A stretch of DNA of 64,000 nt, from the NCBI RefSeq assembly GCF_000166775.1, contig NC_014720.1, positions 2,636,001 through 2,700,000 on the forward strand, read 5' to 3'. This document shows positions 27,461-39,631 of the stretch, piece by piece. This DNA is from Caldicellulosiruptor kronotskyensis 2002. GTDB lineage: Bacteria > Bacillota > Thermoanaerobacteria > Caldicellulosiruptorales > Caldicellulosiruptoraceae. Below the pieces are notes generated by a model, which saw nothing but the letters and a program-made list of their open reading frames with translations, did no database searches and had not been told where the DNA came from. Made by a program: the position numbers and the translations under genes. Within the stretch, counting starts at the first letter, position 1. Each line of letters begins with the position of its first letter.

Positions 27461-30400
27461 ATTATTAACACTCATAGTTCAGATAAAACCTAAAGCAACA
27501 GGGCAGGTAAAGTTTACAGGTAACGAGTTTACATCCCTCATAGTTCAGATAAAACCGAAGTTTGCGGTAGGTATGCAAATGAAGTATATCATTGTTTACA
27601 TCCCTCATAGTTCAGATAAAACTAGTTCAGCAAAGGCGTAGCTATTCAGGGCATAGCAGTTTACATCCCTCATAGTTCAGATAAAACGCAACAGGAAAAA
27701 CAACAATTTTTGACGCATTCACAGTTTACATCCCTCATAGTTCAGATAAAACAATCCTTATCATCCAGATTTGTATTGTTCGCTTGATGGTTTACATCCC
27801 TCATAGTTCAGATAAAACTTATTAGGTTTGAATTATTATGACGAACAATTATTTGTTTACATCCCTCATAGTTCAGATAAAACCAGTTTTGGTACTTAAC
27901 AAGAAGGACTTAAAAGCATGTTTACATCCCTCATAGTTCAGATAAAACGTATCTTCAGGTGCTGTCTGTGTTGAAATATCATCGTTTACATCCCTCATAG
28001 TTCAGATAAAACAATTTCCTAGCCTCCTCAATTGTGATTCTGCCTTCAGTTTACATCCCTCATAGTTCAGATAAAACCTTCTCTATATGTAGCTCTCTCA
28101 TAATCTTCCACCAGTTTACATCCCTCATAGTTCAGATAAAACATCAAAAGAAGCAGATGAAGATACAGCAGCTTTAGCAGGTTTACATCCCTCATAGTTC
28201 AGATAAAACGCAAATCGAAACATTGCAAAAACAAGTAGACTTTTTGAGTTTACATCCCTCATAGTTCAGATAAAACTCTTCGTTAGTTATTTGCATGTCA
28301 AAGTAAATGTCTTGGCCAGTTTACATCCCTCATAGTTCAGATAAAACTCTGTCAGAGTCAGTTTTTGTTCGACATTGATTTTAAGGTTTACATCCCTCAT
28401 AGTTCAGATAAAACCGACAGCGATATTTTGAGAGTCTGCAAGAACAAGCTTTGTTTACATCCCTCATAGTTCAGATAAAACAAGATTGAAGAATATTTAA
28501 GTGAATTACGTAAGACAGTTTACATCCCTCATAGTTCAGATAAAACGACACTATAATTGAAAAATGAATGTAATCAAAAAATGTATACATCCCTCATAGT
28601 TCAGATAAAACTCACATACTTGTTTCCCTAAGTATCTTGATCCTGAGGTTTACATCCCTCATAGTTCAGATAAAACCAAAAGTTCATAGAAGACAAAAAA
28701 ATACTGTATTCAGTTTACATCCCTCATAGTTCAGATAAAACAGGACGAAGTGGTAAGTGGAAGGGTTGTTCTTTTGACGTTTACATCCCTCATAGTTCAG
28801 ATAAAACTCTATTGTTTTTATAAATCATAGCCAAAATGGTGCTGGTTTACATCCCTCATAGTTCAGATAAAACCGATATAGAAGACTCTTTGATACAAGG
28901 ACTTATAACATGTTTACATCCCTCATAGTTCAGATAAAACATAAATCCATCGTAATTGAGATTTGAGAATGCCCCAGCGTTTACATCCCTCATAGTTCAG
29001 ATAAAACAAAGACTTTCAGTGTTACTAAAAAAATTATCTCAGCTGTTTACATCCCTCATAGTTCAGATAAAACATCGTTGTAAAAGAATATATTGATGAA
29101 GCGGTATCGTTTACATCCCTCATAGTTCAGATAAAACAACAAGGCGAGGTGAAAAGATGAAGAGAGAAATAAAGTTTACATCCCTCATAGTTCAGATAAA
29201 ACCTTCCCAAAATGCATCAACGAAAATGTTCACGTAGTTGTTTACATCCCTCATAGTTCAGATAAAACGGTTGTAAGTGAGACGACTCTCACGTATGCAA
29301 CCGTGTTTACATCCCTCATAGTTCAGATAAAACAACGCAGCAGTGTAAAAGAGCCATCTAAAACATATGGTTTACATCCCTCATAGTTCAGATAAAACTG
29401 TTCAGCATGAGGAAAAAAGTGAATTTAACATTGACATGCGTTTACATCCCTCATAGTTCAGATAAAACTATCTCGCCAAGCCCCTGCTCAAGAAAGAGCT
29501 TCAAAGTTTACATCCCTCATAGTTCAGATAAAACTTGATATATCCCTTGATAAACAAGGCAATCTAATAAGGTTTACATCCCTCATAGTTCAGATAAAAC
29601 ACAGTACCAGCTATATTAAAAGCTCTCGCATTATTTCGTTTACATCCCTCATAGTTCAGATAAAACTTTATAGCTACTGATAACCTTGTCCATATTTCCG
29701 ATAGTTTACATCCCTCATAGTTCAGATAAAACCATTGCTCTATCCTCGGTCGATTTCGTACAACAATATGTTTACATCCCTCATAGTTCAGATAAAACCA
29801 TTGCTGCTTTGTTACATTGGTGCTGGTTGTCCATGGTTTACATCCCTCATAGTTCAGATAAAACCTTCAGGAACGCATAAACGAAGAAGGGCCTATTGAA
29901 GTTTACATCCCTCATAGTTCAGATAAAACTGGCAATGGCGAGGTGTTGCGTTGAGGAGCAGTGCATGTTTACATCCCTCATAGTTCAGATAAAACCGACA
30001 CTTCAGACGCTGCAGGGAAGTATGTAGACAGAGTTTACATCCCTCATAGTTCAGATAAAACCAAGAGATTGAAAAACCCTTGATTGTAACAAAAAAGGGT
30101 TTACATCCCTCATAGTTCAGATAAAACAAATTTTAAATTCTTAAAACACTTGATTTGTCTGGCGTTTACATCCCTCATAGTTCAGATAAAACTATGACAG
30201 CGCCTTTTATAAACGACAGCTGAAGAAAAAGTTTACATCCCTCATAGTTCAGATAAAACCAAGGCTGGGCTGGAATAGGGTATCATTTTTATGTCGTTTA
30301 CATCCCTCATAGTTCAGATAAAACATTTCCTCGCTTGCAATGTTTAAATTAGTAGATAAACAGTTTACATCCCTCATAGTTCAGATAAAACTTCACCTCA

Positions 30401-33400
30401 TAATTTTGTAAATCTTTTGATTAGATGGTTTACATCCCTCATAGTTCAGATAAAACAAACTATATAACGCAGAAATTTATACCCTCAATGATAGGTTTAC
30501 ATCCCTCATAGTTCAGATAAAACATTCCAGAGGCGGATGTTGAAAAAGTAAAAAAACATCGTTTACATCCCTCATAGTTCAGATAAAACCAGGTAGTTTT
30601 TATACATTAATTAGACAATTTCAACAGTTTACATCCCTCATAGTTCAGATAAAACTCTTGAAATACCTATTGATTATAAAGACGTCAACGAGGTTTACAT
30701 CCCTCATAGTTCAGATAAAACACTTAAAATAAAAGAAAAAGGGTGGCGAATAAGAGACGTTTACATCCCTCATAGTTCAGATAAAACCATCTTTTAGCCC
30801 TCTTAAGTTCATATAATCTGCAAGGTTTACATCCCTCATAGTTCAGATAAAACTTGAATATAATTATCTATTTTTTCGTTCCACTCAAAATGTTTACATC
30901 CCTCATAGTTCAGATAAAACTTTTTTAATACTATCAATATATTCAATTTTATTAATTGTTTACATCCCTCATAGTTCAGATAAAACAAACTCAATAACAA
31001 ATGCAGACGAGTATTGTTTAGAGGTTTACATCCCTCATAGTTCAGATAAAACATATGATGCGCGTGTAGTTTCGATTAATCGCAATAGGTTGTTTACATC
31101 CCTCATAGTTCAGATAAAACTCAACAACATTAAACATATTAATCTCGGCCGAACTAATGTTTACATCCCTCATAGTTCAGATAAAACAAAGATTTGCCAA
31201 ACATATTAGCCAATGCCTGAAATTCGTTTACATCCCTCATAGTTCAGATAAAACTGAAAAAGAAATTTTAGCAATGTATATGGTGGTTGAAGTTTACATC
31301 CCTCATAGTTCAGATAAAACTTGTTCAATTTTCTGTTCAATATACTCTTTAATGCCTTGTTTACATCCCTCATAGTTCAGATAAAACTATCACAAGCTTC
31401 ATAACATAATTACCAGTTAATAAGTTTACATCCCTCATAGTTCAGATAAAACGAAACACAAGCTGGGTATCAACCGATGGGGCTAATAAGTTTACATCCC
31501 TCATAGTTCAGATAAAACTTTACAGTATTCGATTGCCTAATTCCACCCTTGATGTTTACATCCCTCATAGTTCAGATAAAACCATCGCCTCACAGGATGA
31601 AGTCTTAGAGTTTCTTACAGTTTACATCCCTCATAGTTCAGATAAAACTTTGTGTAGGTTTTAATTAAATATTCAAACAATGCTACGTTTACATCCCTCA
31701 TAGTTCAGATAAAACTGTTCACAATTTCTGGGGCATTGACATTACTTTTATGTGGTTTACATCCCTCATAGTTCAGATAAAACTATGCTGTTGATTATGC
31801 GCTATTTTCAAGGGTTAAAGAGTTTACATCCCTCATAGTTCAGATAAAACTCCCAACATTGGCTCTACTGAAACAAATCTTACCGCTGCGTTTACATCCC
31901 TCATAGTTCAGATAAAACTCATCGATGACTTGGGCAAGGAGAAGGTAACAGATGTTTACATCCCTCATAGTTCAGATAAAACCATGATGGACTTGACTTT
32001 GAACTTTGTCAATATCAGTTTACATCCCTCATAGTTCAGATAAAACATTTCCTTTTTATCACCGCGCACATACCAATTGATTTCGTTTACATCCCTCATA
32101 GTTCAGATAAAACTAAATTATTGCTTTCATAGTAATATCCAGCATTGTAGTTTACATCCCTCATAGTTCAGATAAAACTAATACGTCTGCCCATTGATTT
32201 CAGCAATCTCTGTGTTTACATCCCTCATAGTTCAGATAAAACTGGGGTAAGATAGTATCGACAATTTCAACTGCAGGAAGTTTACATCCCTCATAGTTCA
32301 GATAAAACTTGTAATACAGCTTGACAAAGCACGAAATTTAAGATAGTTTACATCCCTCATAGTTCAGATAAAACTGGGATGGTCCAGGCAATGAGAAAAA
32401 ATTAAGAATGTTTACATCCCTCATAGTTCAGATAAAACACCTATTCTTTTCTGTAACATACCCAGACATATTATCGTTTACATCCCTCATAGTTCAGATA
32501 AAACGAGAGCTTAACTGTGGCGAAACAGTTGCAAAAAATCAGTTTACATCCCTCATAGTTCAGATAAAACCAGTTTTGGTACTTAACAAGAAGGACTTAA
32601 AAGCATGTTTACATCCCTCATAGTTCAGATAAAACAAGAAGAAAACAACTTAGTATTGGTCGAGCAGTTGTGTTTACATCCCTCATAGTTCAGATAAAAC
32701 TCCCTCAACTCCATAAATTTCAATTATTCTTCCCCTGTTTACATCCCTCATAGTTCAGATAAAACTATGCACTTGATATTAAACCGACTTTTACTGAAGT
32801 ATCGTTTACATCCCTCATAGTTCAGATAAAACCTGGTGGCAAACCAACAGAACTTGCCACGACTGTTTTGTTTACATCCCTCATAGTTCAGATAAAACTC
32901 TCTTCTAAGTTTGCCGTAAAGGCAAGGACCTCTTGCGTTTACATCCCTCATAGTTCAGATAAAACCAGTAAAACTTCTTTTACACATGAATACATACCAA
33001 ACACGTTTACATCCCTCATAGTTCAGATAAAACAAGAACTTATGACCGTCTTATAGAAATGTGTTATCCAGGTTTACATCCCTCATAGTTCAGATAAAAC
33101 AACATGCTACCAGACGCAGACGCAGGTGTAATTAAAGTTTACATCCCTCATAGTTCAGATAAAACTGCTTCCCTGTGCGATTGCGGCTCAAAGTATGCGT
33201 AGTTTACATCCCTCATAGTTCAGATAAAACCTTCCATTAAAACATCACCTACTTTCTATACTTTTTGTTTACATCCCTCATAGTTCAGATAAAACAGGCC
33301 AGTGAAGCCATTAAGGCAAGAGATGATATTGAAGTTTACATCCCTCATAGTTCAGATAAAACAAGGCCACATGTCCAATATGTGGTGAGGCAACAACTAG

Positions 33401-36400
33401 TTTACATCCCTCATAGTTCAGATAAAACCATCCATTTATCTGCTTCAGAACCGGGTCCTTCTTTAGTGTTTACATCCCTCATAGTTCAGATAAAACGATG
33501 AACTATATAAAACAACTCAACGCCTTTTATGATGTTTACATCCCTCATAGTTCAGATAAAACCTTGGGATACATGAGGAGAGGCTAAAGAATCTTGAGGA
33601 AGTTTACATCCCTCATAGTTCAGATAAAACCATAGAAGAGAAGGTGAATGAGATGTGCGTTAAACTGTTTACATCCCTCATAGTTCAGATAAAACTGGAC
33701 GACGTATCTACTGGACGCTGAAAAGGGTATACAGGTTTACATCCCTCATAGTTCAGATAAAACCAAGAAAAAGCGTTGATAATGGCTTGTAGAAGGATAG
33801 AAGTTTACATCCCTCATAGTTCAGATAAAACTTCAAACCTTCCTTAAGTTTTTTCATCATTTCCTTTGTTTACATCCCTCATAGTTCAGATAAAACTAGA
33901 TATCAGGAAAACGACATTAAGCTTAAAATCAGATTGTTTACATCCCTCATAGTTCAGATAAAACCTGGATTTAACAGGCGCAACAGTGAAGCTGGTAATA
34001 AGGTTTACATCCCTCATAGTTCAGATAAAACCCTTTTTATTTCCTCGACAATTGCGTAAAGCTCACTGTTTACATCCCTCATAGTTCAGATAAAACTCCA
34101 TGCTGTCAACTGCCGAGATGATAATCCCCTCTTGTTTACATCCCTCATAGTTCAGATAAAACAATAATAACAGTAACAAGAGCACTATATTCTCTTTGTT
34201 TACATCCCTCATAGTTCAGATAAAACTATGACAGCGCCTTTTATAAACGACAGCTGAAGAAAAAGTTTACATCCCTCATAGTTCAGATAAAACCATTGCA
34301 AATAAAGCAATTAAGGCAGCTTTAGTAAAAAGTTTACATCCCTCATAGTTCAGATAAAACGGAAATGTTGTTTTCGACCCTCGGCTGTTCAAAAACGTTT
34401 ACATCCCTCATAGTTCAGATAAAACTATCCCTTTATTTTCACTTTCTTGAAAAGCAAACCAGTTTACATCCCTCATAGTTCAGATAAAACTTCGTCCAGT
34501 AGAACTACGTCGTATTTTTTCATGAAAGTTTACATCCCTCATAGTTCAGATAAAACATGTCGAATTCGTAATGTTCAGTTTTGCCCAGAAACGTTTACAT
34601 CCCTCATAGTTCAGATAAAACACGTACCATTTGTTCCAGCCCGAACCGCCCCAACGATGTTTACATCCCTCATAGTTCAGATAAAACCAATAAGCCAAAT
34701 TTACAAAATACAGGACAAACAATAAGTTTACATCCCTCATAGTTCAGATAAAACAGTTGTTGAAGCGAAAGAAGATAGCGCCGCTACAAGTGTTTACATC
34801 CCTCATAGTTCAGATAAAACAGTATGAAGTGAAGCACATAAATATGAGAAATTATTTCGTTTACATCCCTCATAGTTCAGATAAAACTTATTGGAGTGTA
34901 TACAGGAGCAGTTCTTGTTTGGTAGTTTACATCCCTCATAGTTCAGATAAAACTAGTTCTGGTGCATCAGGCGGTGCTATTCGGTCATTGTTTACATCCC
35001 TCATAGTTCAGATAAAACACTTCTTGAACCTTTTGTATCAATTCTGCGTATTCACCGTTTACATCCCTCATAGTTCAGATAAAACTATTACATATTGCTT
35101 GTCCACAATGTCATAGCCAAGGTTTACATCCCTCATAGTTCAGATAAAACTAGATTAAAACAAGCAGGATTAATTGACTTTAAACCGTTTACATCCCTCA
35201 TAGTTCAGATAAAACTGTCACATTGAATTCCTTACCAACCTCATCCAAAGTGGTTTACATCCCTCATAGTTCAGATAAAACAAGACATGAAAAAAATCCT
35301 GCCAATTTTCATTGATGTTTACATCCCTCATAGTTCAGATAAAACAGGTCTCTTTTAAAAACTAATTAAAGAATAACTAAAGGTTTACATCCCTCATAGT
35401 TCAGATAAAACCGGGAGCTGAGTTTTGCTTGTCAAAATATATTCTTGCGTTTACATCCCTCATAGTTCAGATAAAACCTTGTGTTGTTCTTCTACATCGA
35501 TCACCGCTTCAATATTTACATCCCTCATAGTTCAGATAAAACTTTATTTCACTAAGCAAGTTTATCATTGTCCCAAAAATGTTTACATCCCTCATAGTTC
35601 AGATAAAACTTAAAATATCCGAAGTCATTACACCGGCTTTCTATGAGTTTACATCCCTCATAGTTCAGATAAAACAGAACTGGGGTAAAATAGCTTCAAT
35701 CTTTGCAACAACGTTTACATCCCTCATAGTTCAGATAAAACCTTCAAAGTCTTGTCTTAGAGCTTCAACATCTCTGACGTTTACATCCCTCATAGTTCAG
35801 ATAAAACTGGTGGTTTGAGCCGAGACAGACGACACTCTTACTTGAGTTTACATCCCTCATAGTTCAGATAAAACAGACAAAAGCCTGCGAATTGTGGCAC
35901 TTACAGATAATTGTTTACATCCCTCATAGTTCAGATAAAACAGCTTCTTTTAAAGACAATATGAGGTAAGAAGTTATTGTTTACATCCCTCATAGTTCAG
36001 ATAAAACTAAGGATAGTCTTTCATCTCTCTCTCTGATTTATGTTTACATCCCTCATAGTTCAGATAAAACAATCTGTTAGACCACAAAAAAGACTACTTC
36101 AAACTACGTTTACATCCCTCATAGTTCAGATAAAACCTTCTACTTGCAAGTTTGTAAGTGCCCATTTTAAAACGTTTACATCCCTCATAGTTCAGATAAA
36201 ACTAAGCAAACATGGTTTGTGTGAACGCTGCGGTAGACCGTTTACATCCCTCATAGTTCAGATAAAACTTGGCAGAAGGGTTTATTGAATATTGCAAACA
36301 GAGGTTTACATCCCTCATAGTTCAGATAAAACTTTTGTACACTTCAGGGTCTTTTGGGACAGTTCCAGTTTACATCCCTCATAGTTCAGATAAAACTAAC

Positions 36401-39104
36401 TTTATCTCTTACAGTTTCTGTTGCAGGATTCCAGTTTACATCCCTCATAGTTCAGATAAAACTTACGGACTTTGCACATAAAACAACTCATGCAAAAGGG
36501 TTTACATCCCTCATAGTTCAGATAAAACAAGGTCGTTTATAATTATCTGTTTTCTTTCCTTAAGGTTTACATCCCTCATAGTTCAGATAAAACTTTATTT
36601 CACTAAGCAAGTTTATCATTGTCCCAAAAATGTTTACATCCCTCATAGTTCAGATAAAACTGAGTGTTTGCAGAATTTTTCTATAAATTCAATAGGCGTT
36701 TACATCCCTCATAGTTCAGATAAAACTTGAAGTCAAGGGCAAATCGCGACGTGCTAATAAAGGTTTACATCCCTCATAGTTCAGATAAAACTTGTTTGGG
36801 ATGAACTGTTATCAAGCTTCTCAGGTGGTTTACATCCCTCATAGTTCAGATAAAACTTTTTCAATTTAGTAGCCGTGTTTACGAGAACGTTGTTGTTTAC
36901 ATCCCTCATAGTTCAGATAAAACACTTCTTGTTGCTTGAATGTAAGTATCTTGATAAGCGTTTACATCCCTCATAGTTCAGATAAAACCATAACAGCATA
37001 CATACAAGTCCACCGACACAAGAGTTTACATCCCTCATAGTTCAGATAAAACGAAAGAGTTCAAGATGACACTTGAAGAATTTATAGAAAGTTTACATCC
37101 CTCATAGTTCAGATAAAACCCAATACATTGACTATCGCTTTTATCCCAAGATTGCATGTTTACATCCCTCATAGTTCAGATAAAACTTCACAAATATGAT
37201 TTTGAATTAAAAACTATGACAATGTTTACATCCCTCATAGTTCAGATAAAACAAAGATAGAAACAAAGTTGTTGAATTATTGGGACAGTAGTTTACATCC
37301 CTCATAGTTCAGATAAAACAAATCCTGCCAATCAAATTGCATCAAAATAAGAACAGTTTACATCCCTCATAGTTCAGATAAAACCTTGCAATTACTTCTA
37401 CAAATTTTATTTTCGCATTAGCGTTTACATCCCTCATAGTTCAGATAAAACGACAAAAAACAAAATAAAATACTTAGATTGTGTAGAAGTTTACATCCCT
37501 CATAGTTCAGATAAAACCAATACGGTTTATTAAACAATACATGCCAGACGTAGTTTACATCCCTCATAGTTCAGATAAAACAATGTACATACCTTACTGT
37601 TACCAACATTTCTTAACTCGTTTACATCCCTCATAGTTCAGATAAAACTTTACCAACTGACAGATGTTCATTTTCACATCTTTGCGTTTACATCCCTCAT
37701 AGTTCAGATAAAACGAGTGTTTGTAAGTGTTATTGTCTGTACTTCACCTTCTGTTTACATCCCTCATAGTTCAGATAAAACTTTGAACAATGCACTAAAA
37801 ACGTTCATATAGCAATTTTGTTTACATCCCTCATAGTTCAGATAAAACAAAGAATGCGACATAAGTCCAAGAACCTTTTACCGAGTTTACATCCCTCATA
37901 GTTCAGATAAAACTAAAAGCCATTTCTAACAAAAAGTCGCGTATAAAAGTTTACATCCCTCATAGTTCAGATAAAACTTGTATAAAAATTCAAGATTTTA
38001 GTATAAAAATTAAAAAGTTTACATCCCTCATAGTTCAGATAAAACTTACCTGATCCCAGTTAGAAACACCTAATGTAAAAAAGTTTACATCCCTCATAGT
38101 TCAGATAAAACTGTGCAACAGCAAATAAATGAGCTGTTAACAAAAGATTAGTTTACATCCCTCATAGTTCAGATAAAACTACATTCAAACAGACGCTTAT
38201 AAAAATCTTCAAAATGTTTACATCCCTCATAGTTCAGATAAAACTTATCTACAACGCTAACCCTGTCGCCCAACAACAATGCGTTTACATCCCTCATAGT
38301 TCAGATAAAACTGTTGAATTTTTAAAAACTGTCGACACTTCTGATGCAGCGTTTACATCCCTCATAGTTCAGATAAAACTAACAATCTTTGAAGCATAAG
38401 ATGATCATTTATATATGTTTACATCCCTCATAGTTCAGATAAAACTCAGTTGCTATTCCTTGAACCCATAATTATTTATTGCGTTTACATCCCTCATAGT
38501 TCAGATAAAACCAGGGTACCGGTAAAACATTAGTAGCTATTGCTCTTATGTTTACATCCCTCATAGTTCAGATAAAACTGCATATTATTGCTACAGTTCA
38601 CGACGCTATTTTAAGTTTACATCCCTCATAGTTCAGATAAAACTATAAAAATTCACTTTCACTATTTATTTCTAAGATGGTTTACATCCCTCATAGTTCA
38701 GATAAAACAGGCGTATAATTTCAACTATATCATCGAGGGGTATTTGTTTACATCCCTCATAGTTCAGATAAAACCAACTTTTGAGACGCTAAAAAAACGG
38801 TCGGGAGTATGTTTACATCCCTCATAGTTCAGATAAAACAACGAAGAGGTATTCCTGACATCATAGGGTGTTATAAGTTTACATCCCTCATAGTTCAGAT
38901 AAAACAAAGAAGTTGTTTATGAAGAAGAGTACAGAGATTCTAGGTTTACATCCCTCATAGTTCAGATAAAACTGATATCTCCGAAAAATCAGCTAAACCT
39001 TATCTTTCCGTTTACATCCCTCATAGTTCAGATAAAACTTGGTCAGCAGGGTTAGTCCCGCTGCCAATTGGCTTCGTTTACATCCCTCATAGTTCAGATA
39101 AAAC
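27461..39104 (-). CRISPR. Very long CRISPR array: 177 repeats, 176 spacers
   Basis: The repeat is 29 bases. In the transcribed (minus) sense it begins GTTTTATCTG and ends GGATGTAAAC, so Cas6 cleavage would leave the 5' handle ATGTAAAC. I traced every unit by eye and counted 177 repeat starts, with unit lengths of 63-71 bases (spacers 34-42, mostly 36-38). The leftmost repeat (27461-27489) is degenerate in its first ten plus-strand bases, which marks the trailer end. Single-base variants occur at 28583 (GTATAC) and 35514 (ATTTAC). Orientation follows from the handle, the trailer decay and the leader promoter on the right. Three spacers are exactly duplicated: 27884/32571, 30193/34227 and 35543/36594. 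Apparent open frames in the array are repeat artefacts. Confidence 0.98.
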
Positions 39105-39341
39105 CCATTAATAATAAATATCCTCTTTTCTAGGCTACATTTAAATTATAACCTATTAACAAATTTTTAACAACAAAAATAGATTGCAGCGAGGGGGCGG
39201 TTGGATTCTGTAAGGAGTTGGTAAAGAGTATTGAAGGTCTTGTAAGAAAAGAAGGCAGAAAGATTAAAATCATATTAGGCCTCGCTGCAAAATGGTTTAG
39301 TTTGGAAATGCACATTCAACCCTTGTTTTATTTTAAAACCT
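39105..39341 (-). promoter_or_regulatory. CRISPR leader with crRNA promoter
   Basis: This 237-base non-coding stretch separates cas2 from the first repeat. On the minus strand TTGTTA (39173-39168), a 17-base spacer and TATAAT (39150-39145) form a promoter starting transcription near 39138, about 34 bases before the array. The right-hand part contains a GC-richer inverted pair, GCAGCGAGG (39186-39194) with CCTCGCTGC (39282-39290), that could form a long-range stem. The small open frame here is not protein-like. Confidence 0.75.
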
Positions 39342-39605
39342 TCAAATTATAACAGAATCATAGTTTTTTTCTTGTCCTAAAACCTTTTTGTTGCATACAA
39401 GTTTATAATCCATCTCATAAAAATACACCGAATCTTCATCCTTTTCTATGACCGATAAAAGTTCCCGTTTGCATTTTTCAAGCTTGCCGTATGTAATTTC
39501 TCCTTCAAAAACTGAGTTTTGAACCCATGTGAAGTATTTTTTCAAAATTTTTCTTACCTTGTTGACTCTCTTTTCATTGATGTCGTATGTAACTATTACA
39601 AAGAT
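39342..39605 (-). CDS. cas2: Cas2, with ATC at the expected start codon
   Basis: Adaptation nuclease-fold protein that pairs with Cas1. The frame encodes FVIVTYDINEKRVNKV, including the catalytic-type aspartate of VTYDI, then RKILKKYFTWVQNSVFEGEI (a typical Cas2 segment) and a normal C-terminus. Counted from the codon before FVIVTYD, the protein is 87 residues, the usual Cas2 length. That codon, 39605-39603, is ATC, not ATG. A Shine-Dalgarno-like GGGGAGTGAT ends 5 bases before it, right for initiation there. The ATG at 39612 overlapping that site is in another frame and stops after 12 codons. Within the frame, the next ATG-type start would remove the N-terminal strand. Either AUC initiates weakly or Cas2 is truncated. 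Confidence 0.85.
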   Translation of the reverse strand: MFVIVTYDINEKRVNKVRKILKKYFTWVQNSVFEGEITYGKLEKCKRELLSVIEKDEDSVYFYEMDYKLVCNKKVLGQEKNYDSVII

Positions 39606-39631
39606 GCTTCATCACTCCCCTGAGGAATAAT

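Noticed and set aside
27511-27526. GTTTACAGG inside the first spacer as a partial repeat
   Set aside because: The match is seven bases only and the spacer length (37) is normal; likely chance.
36870-36884. GTGTTTACGAGA resembling a repeat start
   Set aside because: Only the first bases match; it is inside a normal-length spacer.
27420-38399. Many short open frames with repeated peptides such as VYIPHSSDKT, FTSLIVQIK and FYLNYEGCK
   Set aside because: These are translations of the CRISPR repeat in different frames, with spacers between; they are not proteins.
39130-39315. 61-residue open frame in the leader
   Set aside because: It overlaps the promoter and leader, has no ribosome-binding site and no protein-like composition.
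39600-39615. +1 frameshift (CUU U slip) as explanation for cas2
   Set aside because: Possible, since MKHL could shift into VIVTYD, but the Shine-Dalgarno spacing to ATG 39612 is far too short. A start-codon change to ATC needs only one substitution.
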